64,000 nucleotides of DNA, from the NCBI RefSeq assembly GCF_003968655.1, contig NZ_RXYK01000001.1, positions 1 to 64,000 on the forward strand, in the 5' to 3' direction. Of this stretch, positions 1 through 9,542 are shown piece by piece; the first letter of the stretch is position 1, and the number at the start of each line of letters is the position of its first letter. The position numbers and the translations under genes were made by a program. A model generated the notes under the pieces. The model saw only the letters and a program-made list of their open reading frames with translations. It was not told the origin of the DNA and did not search any database. Origin of the DNA: Chlorobium phaeovibrioides (GTDB taxonomy: Bacteria; Bacteroidota; Chlorobiia; Chlorobiales; Chlorobiaceae).

Positions 1-65
1 CTGAGAGCTTCAAGAACGACTTTGGTTTTAAACTCGGGGTTGAATTTTCTGCGCTTCTGCTTCAT
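1..65 (-). mobile_element. IS3-family transposase OrfA, N-terminal fragment cut by the window edge
   Basis: Read on the minus strand from the ATG at 65-63, the frame starts MKQKRRKFNPEFKTKVVLEA, the characteristic opening of the IS3-family OrfA helix-turn-helix DNA-binding protein. The rest of the gene lies outside the window, so completeness cannot be judged. A terminal inverted-repeat-like sequence follows at 106-131. The element points away from aspS. Confidence 0.75.
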
Positions 66-105
66 GCTGACTGCTGGGTTTAAGGGTTTTAGCCAATTTA
101 ACCAG

Positions 106-131
106 CTGTCCTATTTTTGGGGAGCATTTCA
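106..131. repeat. Terminal inverted repeat of the IS3-family element
   Basis: Read on the minus strand this is TGAAATGCTCCCCAAAAATA followed by GGACAG. It resembles known IS3-family ends of the form TG..(A/C)TG.CCCC.AAAA..GGACA, and it ends in CA on the plus strand. It sits about 40 bases upstream of the orfA start, as expected for a left end, so the element probably ends at base 131. The other end is not in the window, so a target duplication cannot be confirmed. Confidence 0.6.
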
Positions 132-184
132 GGGATTATTATGCAAACGGGAAAACTTTGTGTTTGATGGTTTCAATATAGGAT

Positions 185-210
185 GTCCCCTGGTTTCGTC
201 CCCTGGTTTT
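185..210. repeat. Two tandem copies of a 13-bp unit upstream of aspS
   Basis: The unit GTCCCCTGGTTT plus C or T occurs twice in direct succession (185-197 and 198-210), between the insertion-sequence end and aspS. No function is evident. It could be local slippage or part of the aspS promoter region. Confidence 0.5.
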
Positions 211-304
211 GAGGATGGGGATTTGTTCTAAAATTTTTCCATATTCAGTCTTTTGAGTTTCTTTTCTTTTTCTTCGTCAATTCCCTAGGATAGCATAGAG
301 TATT

Positions 305-2113
305 ATGACCAACGCCGCAGGTAGCTCCTCCGCACTTCAGAATCGTTTTCGTACCCATTATTGTGGCTCTTTGGGGCCCGTTCTTCAGCAGGAGAAGGTC
401 AGCCTTGCCGGCTGGGTTCATCGGATCAGGGACCATGGCGGCCTGGTTTTTATCGATCTCCGGGATCATACAGGAATCTGCCAGCTGGTGATTCAGCCGG
501 AAGAGAAGGAGCTGTTTGAGCAGGCTTCGCATCTGCACGCCGAGTCGGTTATTGCCATTGAGGGCAGTGTGGTTCTCCGATCTCCCGAAACAGTCAACGC
601 CCGCCTTGCATCGGGCGCAATAGAGGTGGTTGTTTCGGCTCTTACGGTTGAAAGCAATGCCCGCCCTCTGCCTTTTCCTGTGGCTGATGAACTTCCTACC
701 TCCGAGGAGCTGCGACTGAAGTACCGGTTCATTGATCTTCGCCGGGAAAAGATCCACGAAAACATCATTTTCCGCAGCCGTGTCAGTTCCGCCATCCGCC
801 GCTATCTTGAAGAGCGCGATTTTGTTGAAATCCAGACTCCCATTCTGACTTCCAGTTCGCCTGAAGGTGCCCGGGATTTTCTTGTGCCGAGCCGCCTCCA
901 TCCCGGAAAATTCTATGCATTGCCACAGGCTCCCCAGCAGTTCAAGCAGCTGCTGATGGTTGCGGGTTTTCCCCGTTACTTCCAGATTGCCCCTTGTTTC
1001 CGTGACGAGGATGCCCGGGCCGACAGGAGCCCCGGTGAGTTCTATCAGCTTGATATGGAGATGGCATTCATTGAGCAGGATGACCTGTTTGAAATTCTGG
1101 AGGGGATGTTCCGGCATCTGGTGACTTCCATGTCCAAAAAGCGCATTACAGCGTTTCCTTTCCCGAGAATAAGCTATCGTGATGTGATGAACCGGTTCGG
1201 TACCGACAAGCCCGATCTTCGCATACCGCTTGAAATTGCTGATGTGACGCCGCTGTTTGTCAATTCCGGGTTCAAGGTGTTTGCTGCAAATACCAAAGAG
1301 GGCTGCGCCGTCAAGGCTCTTGTGCTTAAGGGTCGCGGAACCGAGTCGCGCCTGTTCTACGACAAGGCGGAAAAGCGCGCAAAGGAACTTGGTTCGGCAG
1401 GACTTGCCTATATCCAGTTCCGCGAGGAAGGGCTGAAAGGGCCAATCGTCAAGTTCATGTCGGAAGGGGAGATTGCGAGTATGAAGGAGCAGCTCTCTTT
1501 GGAAACCGGTGATGTGGTGTTTTTCGCAGCCGGGAAGTGGGAGGCCGCCTGCCGGATTATGGGCGGGATGAGGACCTATTTCGGAGAGCTGTTCACGCTT
1601 GATCATGATGAGCTCTCGTTCTGCTGGATTGTTGATTTCCCGATGTATGAATACAACGAAGAGGCCGGAAAGATTGACTTCTCGCATAACCCGTTCTCCA
1701 TGCCGCAGGGAGAGATGGAGGCGCTTGAGACCACGGATCCGCTTGATGTGCTTGCCTATCAGTACGACATTGTCTGCAACGGCATTGAACTCTCCAGCGG
1801 AGCCATCAGGAACCATCGCCCTGACATCATGTACCGCGCATTTGAGATTGCCGGCTATAGCAAAGAAGAGGTGGATCTGCGTTTCGGCCATATGATAGAG
1901 GCCTTCAAGCTTGGAGCCCCTCCTCACGGAGGTATTGCTCCGGGTCTTGACCGTCTTGTCATGATTCTGCGTGATGAGCAGAACATCCGCGAGGTCATAG
2001 CTTTCCCGATGAATCAGCAGGCAGAGGATCTGATGATGTCTGCCCCATCTGAAGTTACGCCGGCACAGCTGCGCGAGCTGCACATAAAGCTTGATCTTCC
2101 GAAGGAGGATTAG
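305..2113 (+). CDS. aspS: Aspartyl-tRNA synthetase (bacterial type, possibly non-discriminating)
   Basis: Charges tRNA-Asp with aspartate in the cytoplasm. The 602-residue product has the normal bacterial length: an N-terminal OB-fold anticodon domain (about residues 1-115), class II motif 2 ([10 protein letters not shown], near 234), the bacterial GAD insertion (about 300-420) and motif 3 (GIAPGLDRL, near 543). In the OB fold the sequence [11 protein letters not shown] has His at residue 44, the position where Pseudomonas-type non-discriminating enzymes carry His and strictly discriminating enzymes usually carry Leu. It may therefore also make Asp-tRNA-Asn for the GatCAB route; this is inference. 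The gene stands alone between an IS end and a convergent terminator. Confidence 0.97.
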   Translation: MTNAAGSSSALQNRFRTHYCGSLGPVLQQEKVSLAGWVHRIRDHGGLVFIDLRDHTGICQLVIQPEEKELFEQASHLHAESVIAIEGSVVLRSPETVNARLASGAIEVVVSALTVESNARPLPFPVADELPTSEELRLKYRFIDLRREKIHENIIFRSRVSSAIRRYLEERDFVEIQTPILTSSSPEGARDFLVPSRLHPGKFYALPQAPQQFKQLLMVAGFPRYFQIAPCFRDEDARADRSPGEFYQLDMEMAFIEQDDLFEILEGMFRHLVTSMSKKRITAFPFPRISYRDVMNRFGTDKPDLRIPLEIADVTPLFVNSGFKVFAANTKEGCAVKALVLKGRGTESRLFYDKAEKRAKELGSAGLAYIQFREEGLKGPIVKFMSEGEIASMKEQLSLETGDVVFFAAGKWEAACRIMGGMRTYFGELFTLDHDELSFCWIVDFPMYEYNEEAGKIDFSHNPFSMPQGEMEALETTDPLDVLAYQYDIVCNGIELSSGAIRNHRPDIMYRAFEIAGYSKEEVDLRFGHMIEAFKLGAPPHGGIAPGLDRLVMILRDEQNIREVIAFPMNQQAEDLMMSAPSEVTPAQLRELHIKLDLPKED

Positions 2114-2158
2114 ACGAGAGGTGGTGTGTCCAGGGTGAGTTCTGCATCATACGAGTAT

Positions 2159-2182
2159 CAGGGGACGGTCAGCCGTCCCCTG
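2159..2182. terminator. Hairpin between convergent aspS and the radical SAM gene
   Basis: CAGGGGACGG and CCGTCCCCTG form perfect 10-bp arms around the loop TCAG. It lies 45 bases after the aspS stop and just after the stop of the gene on the other strand. There is no clear T run, so it is most likely a shared bidirectional terminator or an mRNA-stabilising stem. Confidence 0.6.
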
Positions 2183-2187
2183 TGTCG

Positions 2188-3597
2188 TTACATGTAGATT
2201 TCGGGGGAGAGTCTGTTTGTGAAGCGGTTCATCATGAAGTTGGCGAGCCACACCCAATTGAAGGGCTTTCCCTGCATGCGTTTCATGATGGCCCTTCCTT
2301 TATAGACCTCCTGCTGGAGCTTGACAAAGTTCTTCAGGAGCGTTTCTCCGCTCATTCCCGTTGGCTCGAACATGTAATGGTAGGTGTCGTACTTGTCCCA
2401 GTCAAAGTGGCGGATCCGGGGTTTCATTTCGTCAAAATACGGAGTACCCGGGAAGGGAGTCACCAGCGAGAATACCGGGAACTCTATCCTGTTCTTCATG
2501 ATGAAGTCGTAGGTGAGCTGGAAGCTCTCTTCGGTGTCGTTGTCAAACCCGAACATGAAGTACCCCTGGATGGCTATGCCGTTCTGATGGAGGTTGTTGA
2601 CGACCTTTTCGTAGTTGCCTATCTTGTTTGAGCCTTTGTGGACGCTTTTGATTGTTTCCGGGTTGAGCGTCTCAAAGCCGATTGAGAGGAGGTCGCATCC
2701 CGAGCGTCCGGCAAGTTCTGCAACTTCAGGCTTGTCAAGGAAGTTCATGGAGATGTTTGCGTTCCAGTGAATGCCGAGTTTTGACATCTCTTCAAGCAGG
2801 GTCAGGAAGTATTTGGGCCTGAAGCTGATGTTGTCGTCCATGAAGGAGAAGTTGGCTGACTTTTTGCCCAGCCGCTCCTGATGGTAGCGCATCTCGTCAA
2901 GAACCAGATCGAGCTCCCGGTAACGGTAGTTTTTTCCGTATATGGTAGGTGTGGTGCAGAAGTTGCATCCCACGGGGCACCCTTTTGTGGCAAGAATCGG
3001 TATGCGTGAGCTGTATTTCTTCGACCGCTTTGAGGCAAGTGCGTAGCTGAAGTCCGGGCGGTGCATGTCGCTCATGGGTTTGAGCTCAAGCGCGCGGTAG
3101 AGGGGCTTCATTGTGCCCTGCAGAATATCGGTGGCGAGTTCCGTCCAGATGGACTCTATTTCACCATAGATGACGCTGGTGCAGTGTTCTCCTGCCTCCT
3201 GGTGGAGCATGGTGGGATGAACCCCTCCAAGAAGGACGATTTTGCCCTGACGAAGAGCCGCATCGCCTATTGCGTAGGCTTTTGATGCGTTGAGGCTTCG
3301 GGAGGTAACAGCAACAACATCAAAAGGGGAGAGATCGTCGGGTATGCGGTCGCCGATGCGTTCATCAATGAATGTGATGTCAAAAAGCCGACCCGCAACG
3401 GTCGCCACCATAATGAGATTCAGCGGCATGCTGACTGAACTGGAGTCGACCATCATGCTGGTGGTGCTCATCGGCTGCACAATCAGCCATTTCTTTCTGG
3501 TTTTCTGTTGGCGGACCAGCTGCTGGAGAATGTCTTCCGGTGAGACGGAGGTTGTTGCAAAAGGAGCGGTGATGGTTTCAGCTTGTACAGTCTGCAT
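2188..3597 (-). CDS. Cobalamin-binding radical SAM protein, BchE/BchQ/BchR-like family
   Basis: About 469 residues. Residues about 36-160 form a B12-binding domain (LLGGVHPT near 125). A radical SAM domain follows with the cluster motif CPVGCNFC (CX3CX2C, near 207-214), and the end is a C-terminal extension typical of class B methyltransferases and cyclases. In green sulfur bacteria, members of this family methylate the C-8 and C-12 side chains of bacteriochlorophyllides c/d/e (BchQ, BchR) or close the isocyclic ring (BchE). The length fits BchQ/BchR better than the longer BchE, but the exact role cannot be fixed from sequence alone. Start: ATG at 3597 is preferred over an in-frame GTG at 3603; neither has a good ribosome binding site. 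It is monocistronic. Confidence 0.75.
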   Translation of the reverse strand: MQTVQAETITAPFATTSVSPEDILQQLVRQQKTRKKWLIVQPMSTTSMMVDSSSVSMPLNLIMVATVAGRLFDITFIDERIGDRIPDDLSPFDVVAVTSRSLNASKAYAIGDAALRQGKIVLLGGVHPTMLHQEAGEHCTSVIYGEIESIWTELATDILQGTMKPLYRALELKPMSDMHRPDFSYALASKRSKKYSSRIPILATKGCPVGCNFCTTPTIYGKNYRYRELDLVLDEMRYHQERLGKKSANFSFMDDNISFRPKYFLTLLEEMSKLGIHWNANISMNFLDKPEVAELAGRSGCDLLSIGFETLNPETIKSVHKGSNKIGNYEKVVNNLHQNGIAIQGYFMFGFDNDTEESFQLTYDFIMKNRIEFPVFSLVTPFPGTPYFDEMKPRIRHFDWDKYDTYHYMFEPTGMSGETLLKNFVKLQQEVYKGRAIMKRMQGKPFNWVWLANFMMNRFTNRLSPEIYM

Positions 3598-3734
3598 ACC
3601 CACTAAACGGACAAAATGAATAAAAAAATGGCCTGATTGCGCTGGGATCTAAAGAATATGCAAGTTAGAAAAAGTTTTGGTAAAAACGGTCATGGGCGCT
3701 GAAAATGAGAGCTGCGGCAGGGCGTCAGCCTGCC

Positions 3735-4178
3735 CTAAAGTTCTTTTTTCAGTACGGCAACGGTGAACCGGCTGATGCAGGTCAGTTTCCCTTCTTCATT
3801 ACGGATTGTAATGTTCCATACCTGTGAGGTTCTTCCAAGATGGATGGGGGTTGCTGTTGCGTAGACAAAGCCACTTCTGACGGGGCGGATGTGGTTCGCG
3901 TTGATTTCCTGGCCGACGATGTAATAGAGATCACGGTCAACGCAGTATGAGGCGGCAATGCTGCCGAGTGTTTCAGCCAGGGCGAGTGAGGCGCCTCCGT
4001 TGAGGATGCCGATGCGCTGAATGGTTCGGTGGTCAACAGGCATGCGGGCTACCATGTAGTCGTTGCCAGTCTCGACCAGTTCGATACCGAGATGGCTCGA
4101 CATCTGACCCGGAGGAATCTGGGTACGATTGATTTCTTCCGCACTGACGGGGCCAAAGAAGACTGTAGAATCGCTCAT
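3735..4178 (-). CDS. Hotdog-fold acyl-CoA thioesterase (PaaI/MenI-like)
   Basis: 147 residues. The hotdog motif of the PaaI/YdiI class is visible: ILNGGASLALAETLGS, with the glycine-rich turn and the acidic residue on the long helix. Such enzymes hydrolyse aromatic or acyl-CoA thioesters; in menaquinone-making bacteria one of them cleaves 1,4-dihydroxy-2-naphthoyl-CoA. A menaquinone/chlorobiumquinone role is plausible but unproven. The ATG at 4178 is chosen because an upstream extension would run into the tRNA-Gly gene. It lies downstream of two tRNAs on the same strand and may share their transcript. Confidence 0.75.
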   Translation of the reverse strand: MSDSTVFFGPVSAEEINRTQIPPGQMSSHLGIELVETGNDYMVARMPVDHRTIQRIGILNGGASLALAETLGSIAASYCVDRDLYYIVGQEINANHIRPVRSGFVYATATPIHLGRTSQVWNITIRNEEGKLTCISRFTVAVLKKEL

Positions 4179-4222
4179 GGGATGAAAGTGGTCAAAGGGG
4201 AGAAGTTTCAAGCCTGACAGGG

Positions 4223-4295
4223 AGCGGGTGACGAGATTCGAACTCGCGACATTTTGCTTGGGAAGCAAACACTCTACCAACTGAGTTACACCCGC
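4223..4295 (-). tRNA. tRNA-Gly (anticodon CCC)
   Basis: The acceptor GCGGGTG pairs with CACCCGC. The anticodon arm is TTTGC-TTCCCAA-GCAAA, giving CCC, and the T arm is GCGAG-TTCGAAT-CTCGT. The discriminator is T and no CCA is encoded. It lies just downstream of tRNA-Met on the same strand. Confidence 0.95.
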
Positions 4296-4298
4296 TTC

Positions 4299-4375
4299 TG
4301 GTGGTGAGAGAGGGAGTTGAACCCTCGACCTCAGGGTTATGAATCCTGTGCTCTAACCAACTGAGCTACCTCACC
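4299..4375 (-). tRNA. tRNA with anticodon CAT, probably elongator Met
   Basis: The acceptor GGTGAGG pairs with TCTCACC (one G-T pair) and CCA is encoded. The anticodon arm CAGGA-TTCATAA-CCCTG gives CAT, with an A-C mismatch at the base of the loop. The first pair G1-C72 and an ordinary D arm argue against an initiator. A tRNA-Ile2 (CAT modified to lysidine) cannot be fully excluded from sequence. Confidence 0.9.
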
Positions 4376-4433
4376 ATTTCAGGGGTTGATAATATACGAC
4401 AGCCTTAAAAATAAACAAACAGCTGCGGCTCTT

Positions 4434-5165
4434 TTATCGCTTTTTGGAGAGGCTTGAGTAGATGGCTTCTGCCATCGGGAGATCTTCGGGTGTTGTGATT
4501 TTGATGTTGTGATATCCTGTTTCGTAAATCCGGATTGGGTTTGCGGGGAAGTAGCGTTCAACAAGGGCGGCATCGTCTGTCGCATACCGGCCTTCTTTTG
4601 CTGCCTGTTCGTGGGCTTTGATGAGAATATCGGCTTTGAACCCCTGGGGTGTCTGAACCTGCAGAAGGGTTGCGCGGTCAAGGGTTTCTCCAAAAAAACC
4701 CGGGGTTGTGCCAATGCATTTGATGGTGTCTTTTGGCCTGTTTGCGGGTACGGATGCTCCGTATTCCAGCGAGAGGGCGGCGATGGCGTCAATCTCATCG
4801 GGCTGGATGAAGGGTCGGGCTCCGTCGTGAACGAGAATGGCTTCTGGCATTTCTTTGCCTGCCGCTGCTTCGTCACGAATGCTGCGGATGCAGTTGCCTA
4901 CGGAGTCCTGGCGTTCCTCTCCTCCTTCAATGACTGTTGTTACCTTCGTAAATCCGGCTTCACGGGCCATGGTGCGAAGGGTTTCAACATGTTCGGCTTT
5001 GGTGGCAATGCAGATGGCCTTTATGGATGCTGCTTCCTGAAAGGCTTTGAGGGTGTGGTGGATGACGGGGAACCCTCCGATTTCAAGCATCTGCTTGCTC
5101 CGGCCCCCGCCGAGATTCATTCTTTTTCCTACGCCGCTTGCGGCAATGATTGCAGTGGCGTTCAT
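4434..5165 (-). CDS. ispD: 2-C-methyl-D-erythritol 4-phosphate cytidylyltransferase
   Basis: Third step of the MEP isoprenoid pathway, feeding carotenoids, the chlorophyll tail and quinones. It transfers CMP from CTP to methylerythritol phosphate. The 243-residue product opens with the nucleotide-binding sequence IIAASGVGKRMNLGGGRSKQ and contains VHDGARPF (near 120) and the C-terminal signature ITTPEDL. The ATG directly follows AAAGGAGC, an unusually short ribosome-binding-site spacing, but no other start keeps the binding loop. It lies 23 bases downstream of queA on the same strand and is followed by two tRNA genes. Confidence 0.95.
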   Translation of the reverse strand: MNATAIIAASGVGKRMNLGGGRSKQMLEIGGFPVIHHTLKAFQEAASIKAICIATKAEHVETLRTMAREAGFTKVTTVIEGGEERQDSVGNCIRSIRDEAAAGKEMPEAILVHDGARPFIQPDEIDAIAALSLEYGASVPANRPKDTIKCIGTTPGFFGETLDRATLLQVQTPQGFKADILIKAHEQAAKEGRYATDDAALVERYFPANPIRIYETGYHNIKITTPEDLPMAEAIYSSLSKKR

Positions 5166-5188
5166 GCTCCTTTCAGGGTTGAAGAGGG

Positions 5189-6229
5189 TTAATGGATGAA
5201 CATGGCATCCCCGTATGCGAGGAAGCGGTAGTCGCTTTTCAGGGCGGTTTTGTAGGAGTCCATGAGAAAGCGGTGTTCGGCAAAGGCGCTCACAACCATC
5301 AGGAGCGTTGTTTCAGGCTGCTGGAAGTTTGTGACGAGCGCATCGGTGACCTTGAACTGGTAAGGGGGATAGATGAATTTGTCTGTCCAGCCCTGACCGA
5401 ATTTGATTTTGCCGTCTACTGTGGCGTTTGCTTCAAGGACTCTGCAGGTTGTGGTGCCTACTGCAATGACGCGTCCGTTTTTTTTGATTTTTGTCTCGTT
5501 GATCTCCATGGCGGTCTGGTAGGGAATATTGAAATATTCCGAATCCATTTTGTGTTTGGAGACATCTTCAACCTCAATGGCGTGGAATGTGCTGAGGCTT
5601 GGGTGAAGAGTAATGGGAAGAATCTTGACGCCGAGTTTCTGGATTTTCTGGATGAGGGGCATGGTGAAATGCATCCCTGCCATTGGGGCAACAACAGCAC
5701 CTGTCTGGCTTGCGTAGACTGTCTGATAGTTCTCTTTGTCCGCCTCTTTTGATTTCCTTGTGAAATATGGGGGAAGGGGAACATTGCCGATTCTGTCGAC
5801 CAGGCTGAACACATCGGTTTCGGGATTGAGGAACCGGATGGTGCGACCGCGTGAGGTGGTATTGTCGACCACTTCGGCTACAACATCCTCTTCAAAGTAG
5901 ATTTTGTTGCCGACACGGACTTTGCGGGCTGGGTCGACAAGAACATCCCACAGACCGGCTTCGCGGTTGAGAACCCGGAGGAGAAAGACCTCGATTTTGG
6001 CATCGGTTTTCTCTTTCTGGCCGAATATCTTGGCGGGAAACACCTTGCTGTTGTTGAGGATGAGGAGGTCGCCTTTTTTGAAGTAGGAGGCTATGTCCTC
6101 AAATGTTTTGTGCTCAATTTCCTTTTTCCGACGGTTCAGTACCATCATTTTGCAGGAATCCCGGGGCTCGACCGGATGGTCGGCAATTCGGGTTTTGGGC
6201 AGGGTGTAACGGAAATTTGACAGGCGCAT
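5189..6229 (-). CDS. queA: S-adenosylmethionine:tRNA ribosyltransferase-isomerase
   Basis: Transfers and isomerises the ribosyl part of SAM onto 7-deazaguanine in tRNA, making epoxyqueuosine. The length of 346 residues matches the family. Visible family features are the opening FRYTLPKTRIADHPVEPRD, the segment GDLLILNNSKVFPAKI (about 50-66), the sequence GAVVAPMAGMHFT, and the end DYRFLAYGDAMFI. It is probably the first gene of a queA-ispD-tRNA transcription unit, separated from the upstream GH65 gene by a terminator-like hairpin. Confidence 0.96.
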   Translation of the reverse strand: MRLSNFRYTLPKTRIADHPVEPRDSCKMMVLNRRKKEIEHKTFEDIASYFKKGDLLILNNSKVFPAKIFGQKEKTDAKIEVFLLRVLNREAGLWDVLVDPARKVRVGNKIYFEEDVVAEVVDNTTSRGRTIRFLNPETDVFSLVDRIGNVPLPPYFTRKSKEADKENYQTVYASQTGAVVAPMAGMHFTMPLIQKIQKLGVKILPITLHPSLSTFHAIEVEDVSKHKMDSEYFNIPYQTAMEINETKIKKNGRVIAVGTTTCRVLEANATVDGKIKFGQGWTDKFIYPPYQFKVTDALVTNFQQPETTLLMVVSAFAEHRFLMDSYKTALKSDYRFLAYGDAMFIH

Positions 6230-6295
6230 AGGCTGTGAGGCGATGAGTCGAGAGTAAAATAAAAAGTAATAATACGGTTTGACGGTGACAGTTAC

Positions 6296-6331
6296 AAAAC
6301 CGGCGGTGAATTTTCTTCATCCGCCGGGTTT
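6296..6331 (-). terminator. Terminator after the GH65 fusion gene
   Basis: On the minus strand CCCGGCGG and CCGCCGG pair across a 14-base A/T-rich loop, followed by TTTT. It lies 15 bases after the GH65 stop and before queA, so it should end the upstream sugar operon. Confidence 0.7.
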
Positions 6332-6345
6332 GGGCCCTGTGTTTT

Positions 6346-9300
6346 TCAGCAGCCGGTTGAGGCTGTTCCTTTTTTCAGCCGGGTCTCTTTACCGCAGATG
6401 ATGACATCAGCTTCTTCACCGTCGCTTTCTACAAGGGTGACGGATGTGCCTTCTTCAGTAATGCCGATGCGGTAGAGATTCCCCCGGAACTTAACCTGCA
6501 GTGAGAGGCTGGTCCACTGTTTGGGAAGGTTCGGATTGAGCGAGAGTTTGCCGTCGGTAAAACTGACTCCGGCAAAGTATCGGGTAACGGTGTCGAGCGT
6601 TCCTGCCATGACGCCGCAGTGGATTCCTTCCTGAGTTGTGCCTCCCTGTGTGTCGGCAATGTCGCTTCTGAGTGCTTCGGCGAACCATTTCCATGCTGTG
6701 TCGTGTCCATCCTGCATGCAGCTTGAGATGATGCAGTGAACAACCTTGCTGAGCGTTGAGCCATGGCTTGTACGGGGCTCGTAGTATGCGTAATTCTCCT
6801 GAACGAGTGTTTCAGGCGAGGGAACCGGGTGACCCGTTCTTTCAAGGAGTCCGGCAATCTCATCGGCTGACAGGGTGTAGAAGGTCATCAGTACATCAGG
6901 CTGTTTGGCAACTTTGTAGTTGTCGGGGGTGTCGCCTTCGGCTTTGAGTATCCTGTCCATTCTGTGGATGTTGGGATATTTTGCACGGTAGGCGTCCCAG
7001 TCGAGCTCTTTGAGGCCCATGTAGCCATCAAACTGTTCAATGATTCCTTTTTCGTCGATGAGGACGGTCAGGTTGCTGCTGATTTTTTCCCACTCCTGCA
7101 GTTCGTCGAATCCAAGGTTGAGTTTTGACATGAGTGCCGAGAGGGCAGCCTCATCCATCGTCTTGGTAATGTCCAGCGCCTTTTCAAGGAGCCAGACGGT
7201 CATGATGTTGGTGTAGGCGTTGTCTTTCAGTCCTTCACGGCCGCTGCCGGGAAGAGATTCGTGGAACTCATCGGGCCCCATGACATCTTCAATGTGGTAC
7301 TTGCCGGTTTCTGTGGAGAGGGTGGCAATGGAGGCCCAGAAGCGGGCGATTTCAAACATCAGTTCGGCTCCGTACTCTTTCAGGAACCCGGTGTCGCCGG
7401 TTTCGTTGATGTAGCGCCAGGTGTTGTAAAAGACAGCTATGGAGACATGGCGCTGTTTGCGGCTGAGGTCGGGGCCCCAGTGGCCACTGGCCGGGTTGTA
7501 GTGTAGAATCTGCGTGTCTTCATGGCCGTCGTCGGCGGTCTGCCAGGGGAACATGGCTCCGTGGTATCCGTTTTCACGGGCGTAGGCCCTTGCAGCATCA
7601 AGGCGTCTGTAGCGGTAGAGGAGAAGTGCTTTTGAAATCTCCGGGAAGTGGGTGTTGAAGAAGGGGAGAATGAAGATTTCGTCCCAGAAGATATGGCCGC
7701 GGTATGCTTCGCCGTTCAGTCCGCGGGCTGGCATGCCGGCATCAATTCCCGGGTTGTGGGGCGAGGCGGTGCACATCATGTGGTAGATGTGCAGGCGGAG
7801 CACCTTCTGGCTGAAACGGTCGCCACCGACCTGAATGTCGGCGCGGTCCCAGATTTTTTCCCATGCGGCCGTGTGTTCGGCAAACATGGTGTCGTATGAG
7901 TTGATTTTTGCAAGGGAGGCCTCGGCTTCCGCTACGGGACGCGTGCTGCCTTTTTCGTCAAGCGAGGTGTGGATGGCAACAAGCTTTTCAATGGTGCAGC
8001 TTTTGTCGGGGGAGAGGTCGATTTCGAACAGTTCGCCAATAAAGCGTGTTCCGCTCTGGGTTGTCCGCGTTACTTCTATGGGTTTTCCGTGAGAGAGGAC
8101 GGATGTTTTGGCTGCGGTGGCAATTTCGTAGTGCGACACAGTGGTTCTTGTGTGCAGAAGCATTGAGCCGCTGCTGCAGCTGCTGCTCATTTCTTCCAGA
8201 TGGTCGGAAGCCAGTTCGCTGTATCTGGCAACCCCTTTGTTCTCTATGGTGCCGTCAATTGCAGTGCGGAATTCAACTGTGGCGCTGTAGTTGACCGGGC
8301 GGAGGGTGAAGCGGAGTGCTGCCAGATGCTGATTTGCCATGCTGGCGAACCTGCGGCTTGCGATGCGCGATATCCTGCCCAGATTGTCCTGTATGACGAT
8401 TTCTCTTTCCATGACCCCATGACGGAAGTCGAGGTTCTGCCGGTAGCTGAGAATCGTCTGCTCCATCGGATCGATGAATTCACCGCCACCGATGCGGAAC
8501 TCTATGGGGAGCCAGTTTGGGGTGTTGACGAAATCGTTGTTGAAGATGGTCTGGCCGTGGACCTTTGAGGGGAGCTTGTTGAAAATGCCCGCAATATAGG
8601 TTCCGGGGTAGTGGAACTCTGAAGATGGAGAGCCTTCGCTGGCGCCACGCACTCCCATGTATCCGTTGCCTATGGAGGTGAGGGTTTCACGAAGCCTTTC
8701 GTCTTTGGGTGAGAATTCGTTGTATGTCAGATTCCATCCTTCATGTTCCAGGCCTGAATCAAACCACTCCCGGATGTTTTCGAGGGTGATTTCGCCGAGG
8801 TCGCGCACAACGATGTCGGCTCCGTTCATGCGGAGCTGTGAGCCTTCAATTTCACGGGCAATGCCGAGTACCAGTCCGAAATTACCGCGGGATCCTGCCT
8901 GAACACCTGAAATGGCGTCTTCAACAACAACGCATTCATTGGGTTTGAGGCCGAGGTTGTCGGCGGCGGTCACGAAAATGTCGGGGTTTGGTTTGCCTTT
9001 GAGGCCAAGTTCAATGGAGACCTCTCCGTCAACCCTGGTTTCAAAAAGATGCTCAAGTTTGGCGAGCTGCAGGATGAGCTGGCAGTTGCGGCTGGAGGAG
9101 GCAATGCCGATGCGTATGCCGTTAGCTATGAGGTTTTCTATGAGGGTGACTGAGGAGGTGTAGACTTCCGGCCCCTCCTTGATGAGGATTTCTGTGAAGA
9201 CCTTGTTTTTTCTGTTCCCGAGTCCGCAGATGGTTTCTTTTTCCTCGCTGTCGTCCATTTCTCCGAAGGGAAGCTCGATTCCGCGGGACTCAAGAAAGCT

Positions 9301-9507
9301 TTTCACCCCTTCCATCCGGGGTTTTCCGTCCACATAGTTCAGGTAGTCCAGTGCCGGGTCGAATGGGACAAAGGGTTCACTGTTGGCAAGGGCATGCTCT
9401 TTGAGGTAGGTGTTGAACATTGATTCCCATGCCAGGCTGTGCACTTTGGCGGTTCCTGTGATGACTCCGTCAAGATCGAAGATTGCGCCTTTGAAAAGGT
9501 TGCTCAT
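6346..9507 (-). CDS. Fusion of beta-phosphoglucomutase (HAD) and GH65 disaccharide phosphorylase
   Basis: 1053 residues in two enzymes. Residues about 1-235 are a HAD-IA phosphosugar mutase: nucleophile loop [18 protein letters not shown] near 10, and [13 protein letters not shown] near 193. From about 260 on it is a full GH65 protein: N-terminal beta-sandwich, (alpha/alpha)6 barrel with catalytic Glu in GPDEFHE (near 747), and a C-terminal sheet. GH65 phosphorylases split trehalose, kojibiose, maltose or nigerose with phosphate, giving beta-glucose 1-phosphate, which the mutase converts to glucose 6-phosphate. The fusion thus couples consecutive steps. The exact disaccharide is unknown. It lies 35 bases downstream of the HAD gene on the same strand. 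Confidence 0.9.
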   Translation of the reverse strand: MSNLFKGAIFDLDGVITGTAKVHSLAWESMFNTYLKEHALANSEPFVPFDPALDYLNYVDGKPRMEGVKSFLESRGIELPFGEMDDSEEKETICGLGNRKNKVFTEILIKEGPEVYTSSVTLIENLIANGIRIGIASSSRNCQLILQLAKLEHLFETRVDGEVSIELGLKGKPNPDIFVTAADNLGLKPNECVVVEDAISGVQAGSRGNFGLVLGIAREIEGSQLRMNGADIVVRDLGEITLENIREWFDSGLEHEGWNLTYNEFSPKDERLRETLTSIGNGYMGVRGASEGSPSSEFHYPGTYIAGIFNKLPSKVHGQTIFNNDFVNTPNWLPIEFRIGGGEFIDPMEQTILSYRQNLDFRHGVMEREIVIQDNLGRISRIASRRFASMANQHLAALRFTLRPVNYSATVEFRTAIDGTIENKGVARYSELASDHLEEMSSSCSSGSMLLHTRTTVSHYEIATAAKTSVLSHGKPIEVTRTTQSGTRFIGELFEIDLSPDKSCTIEKLVAIHTSLDEKGSTRPVAEAEASLAKINSYDTMFAEHTAAWEKIWDRADIQVGGDRFSQKVLRLHIYHMMCTASPHNPGIDAGMPARGLNGEAYRGHIFWDEIFILPFFNTHFPEISKALLLYRYRRLDAARAYARENGYHGAMFPWQTADDGHEDTQILHYNPASGHWGPDLSRKQRHVSIAVFYNTWRYINETGDTGFLKEYGAELMFEIARFWASIATLSTETGKYHIEDVMGPDEFHESLPGSGREGLKDNAYTNIMTVWLLEKALDITKTMDEAALSALMSKLNLGFDELQEWEKISSNLTVLIDEKGIIEQFDGYMGLKELDWDAYRAKYPNIHRMDRILKAEGDTPDNYKVAKQPDVLMTFYTLSADEIAGLLERTGHPVPSPETLVQENYAYYEPRTSHGSTLSKVVHCIISSCMQDGHDTAWKWFAEALRSDIADTQGGTTQEGIHCGVMAGTLDTVTRYFAGVSFTDGKLSLNPNLPKQWTSLSLQVKFRGNLYRIGITEEGTSVTLVESDGEEADVIICGKETRLKKGTASTGC

Positions 9508-9542
9508 ACCGGTGTATTGATTTTTTTGTGTTGCAAAACTTC

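Noticed and set aside
245-2083. Long open frame antisense to aspS (over 600 codons)
   Set aside because: It is the mirror of a highly conserved gene, shows no known motif, and has a composition typical of antisense frames in GC-rich DNA.
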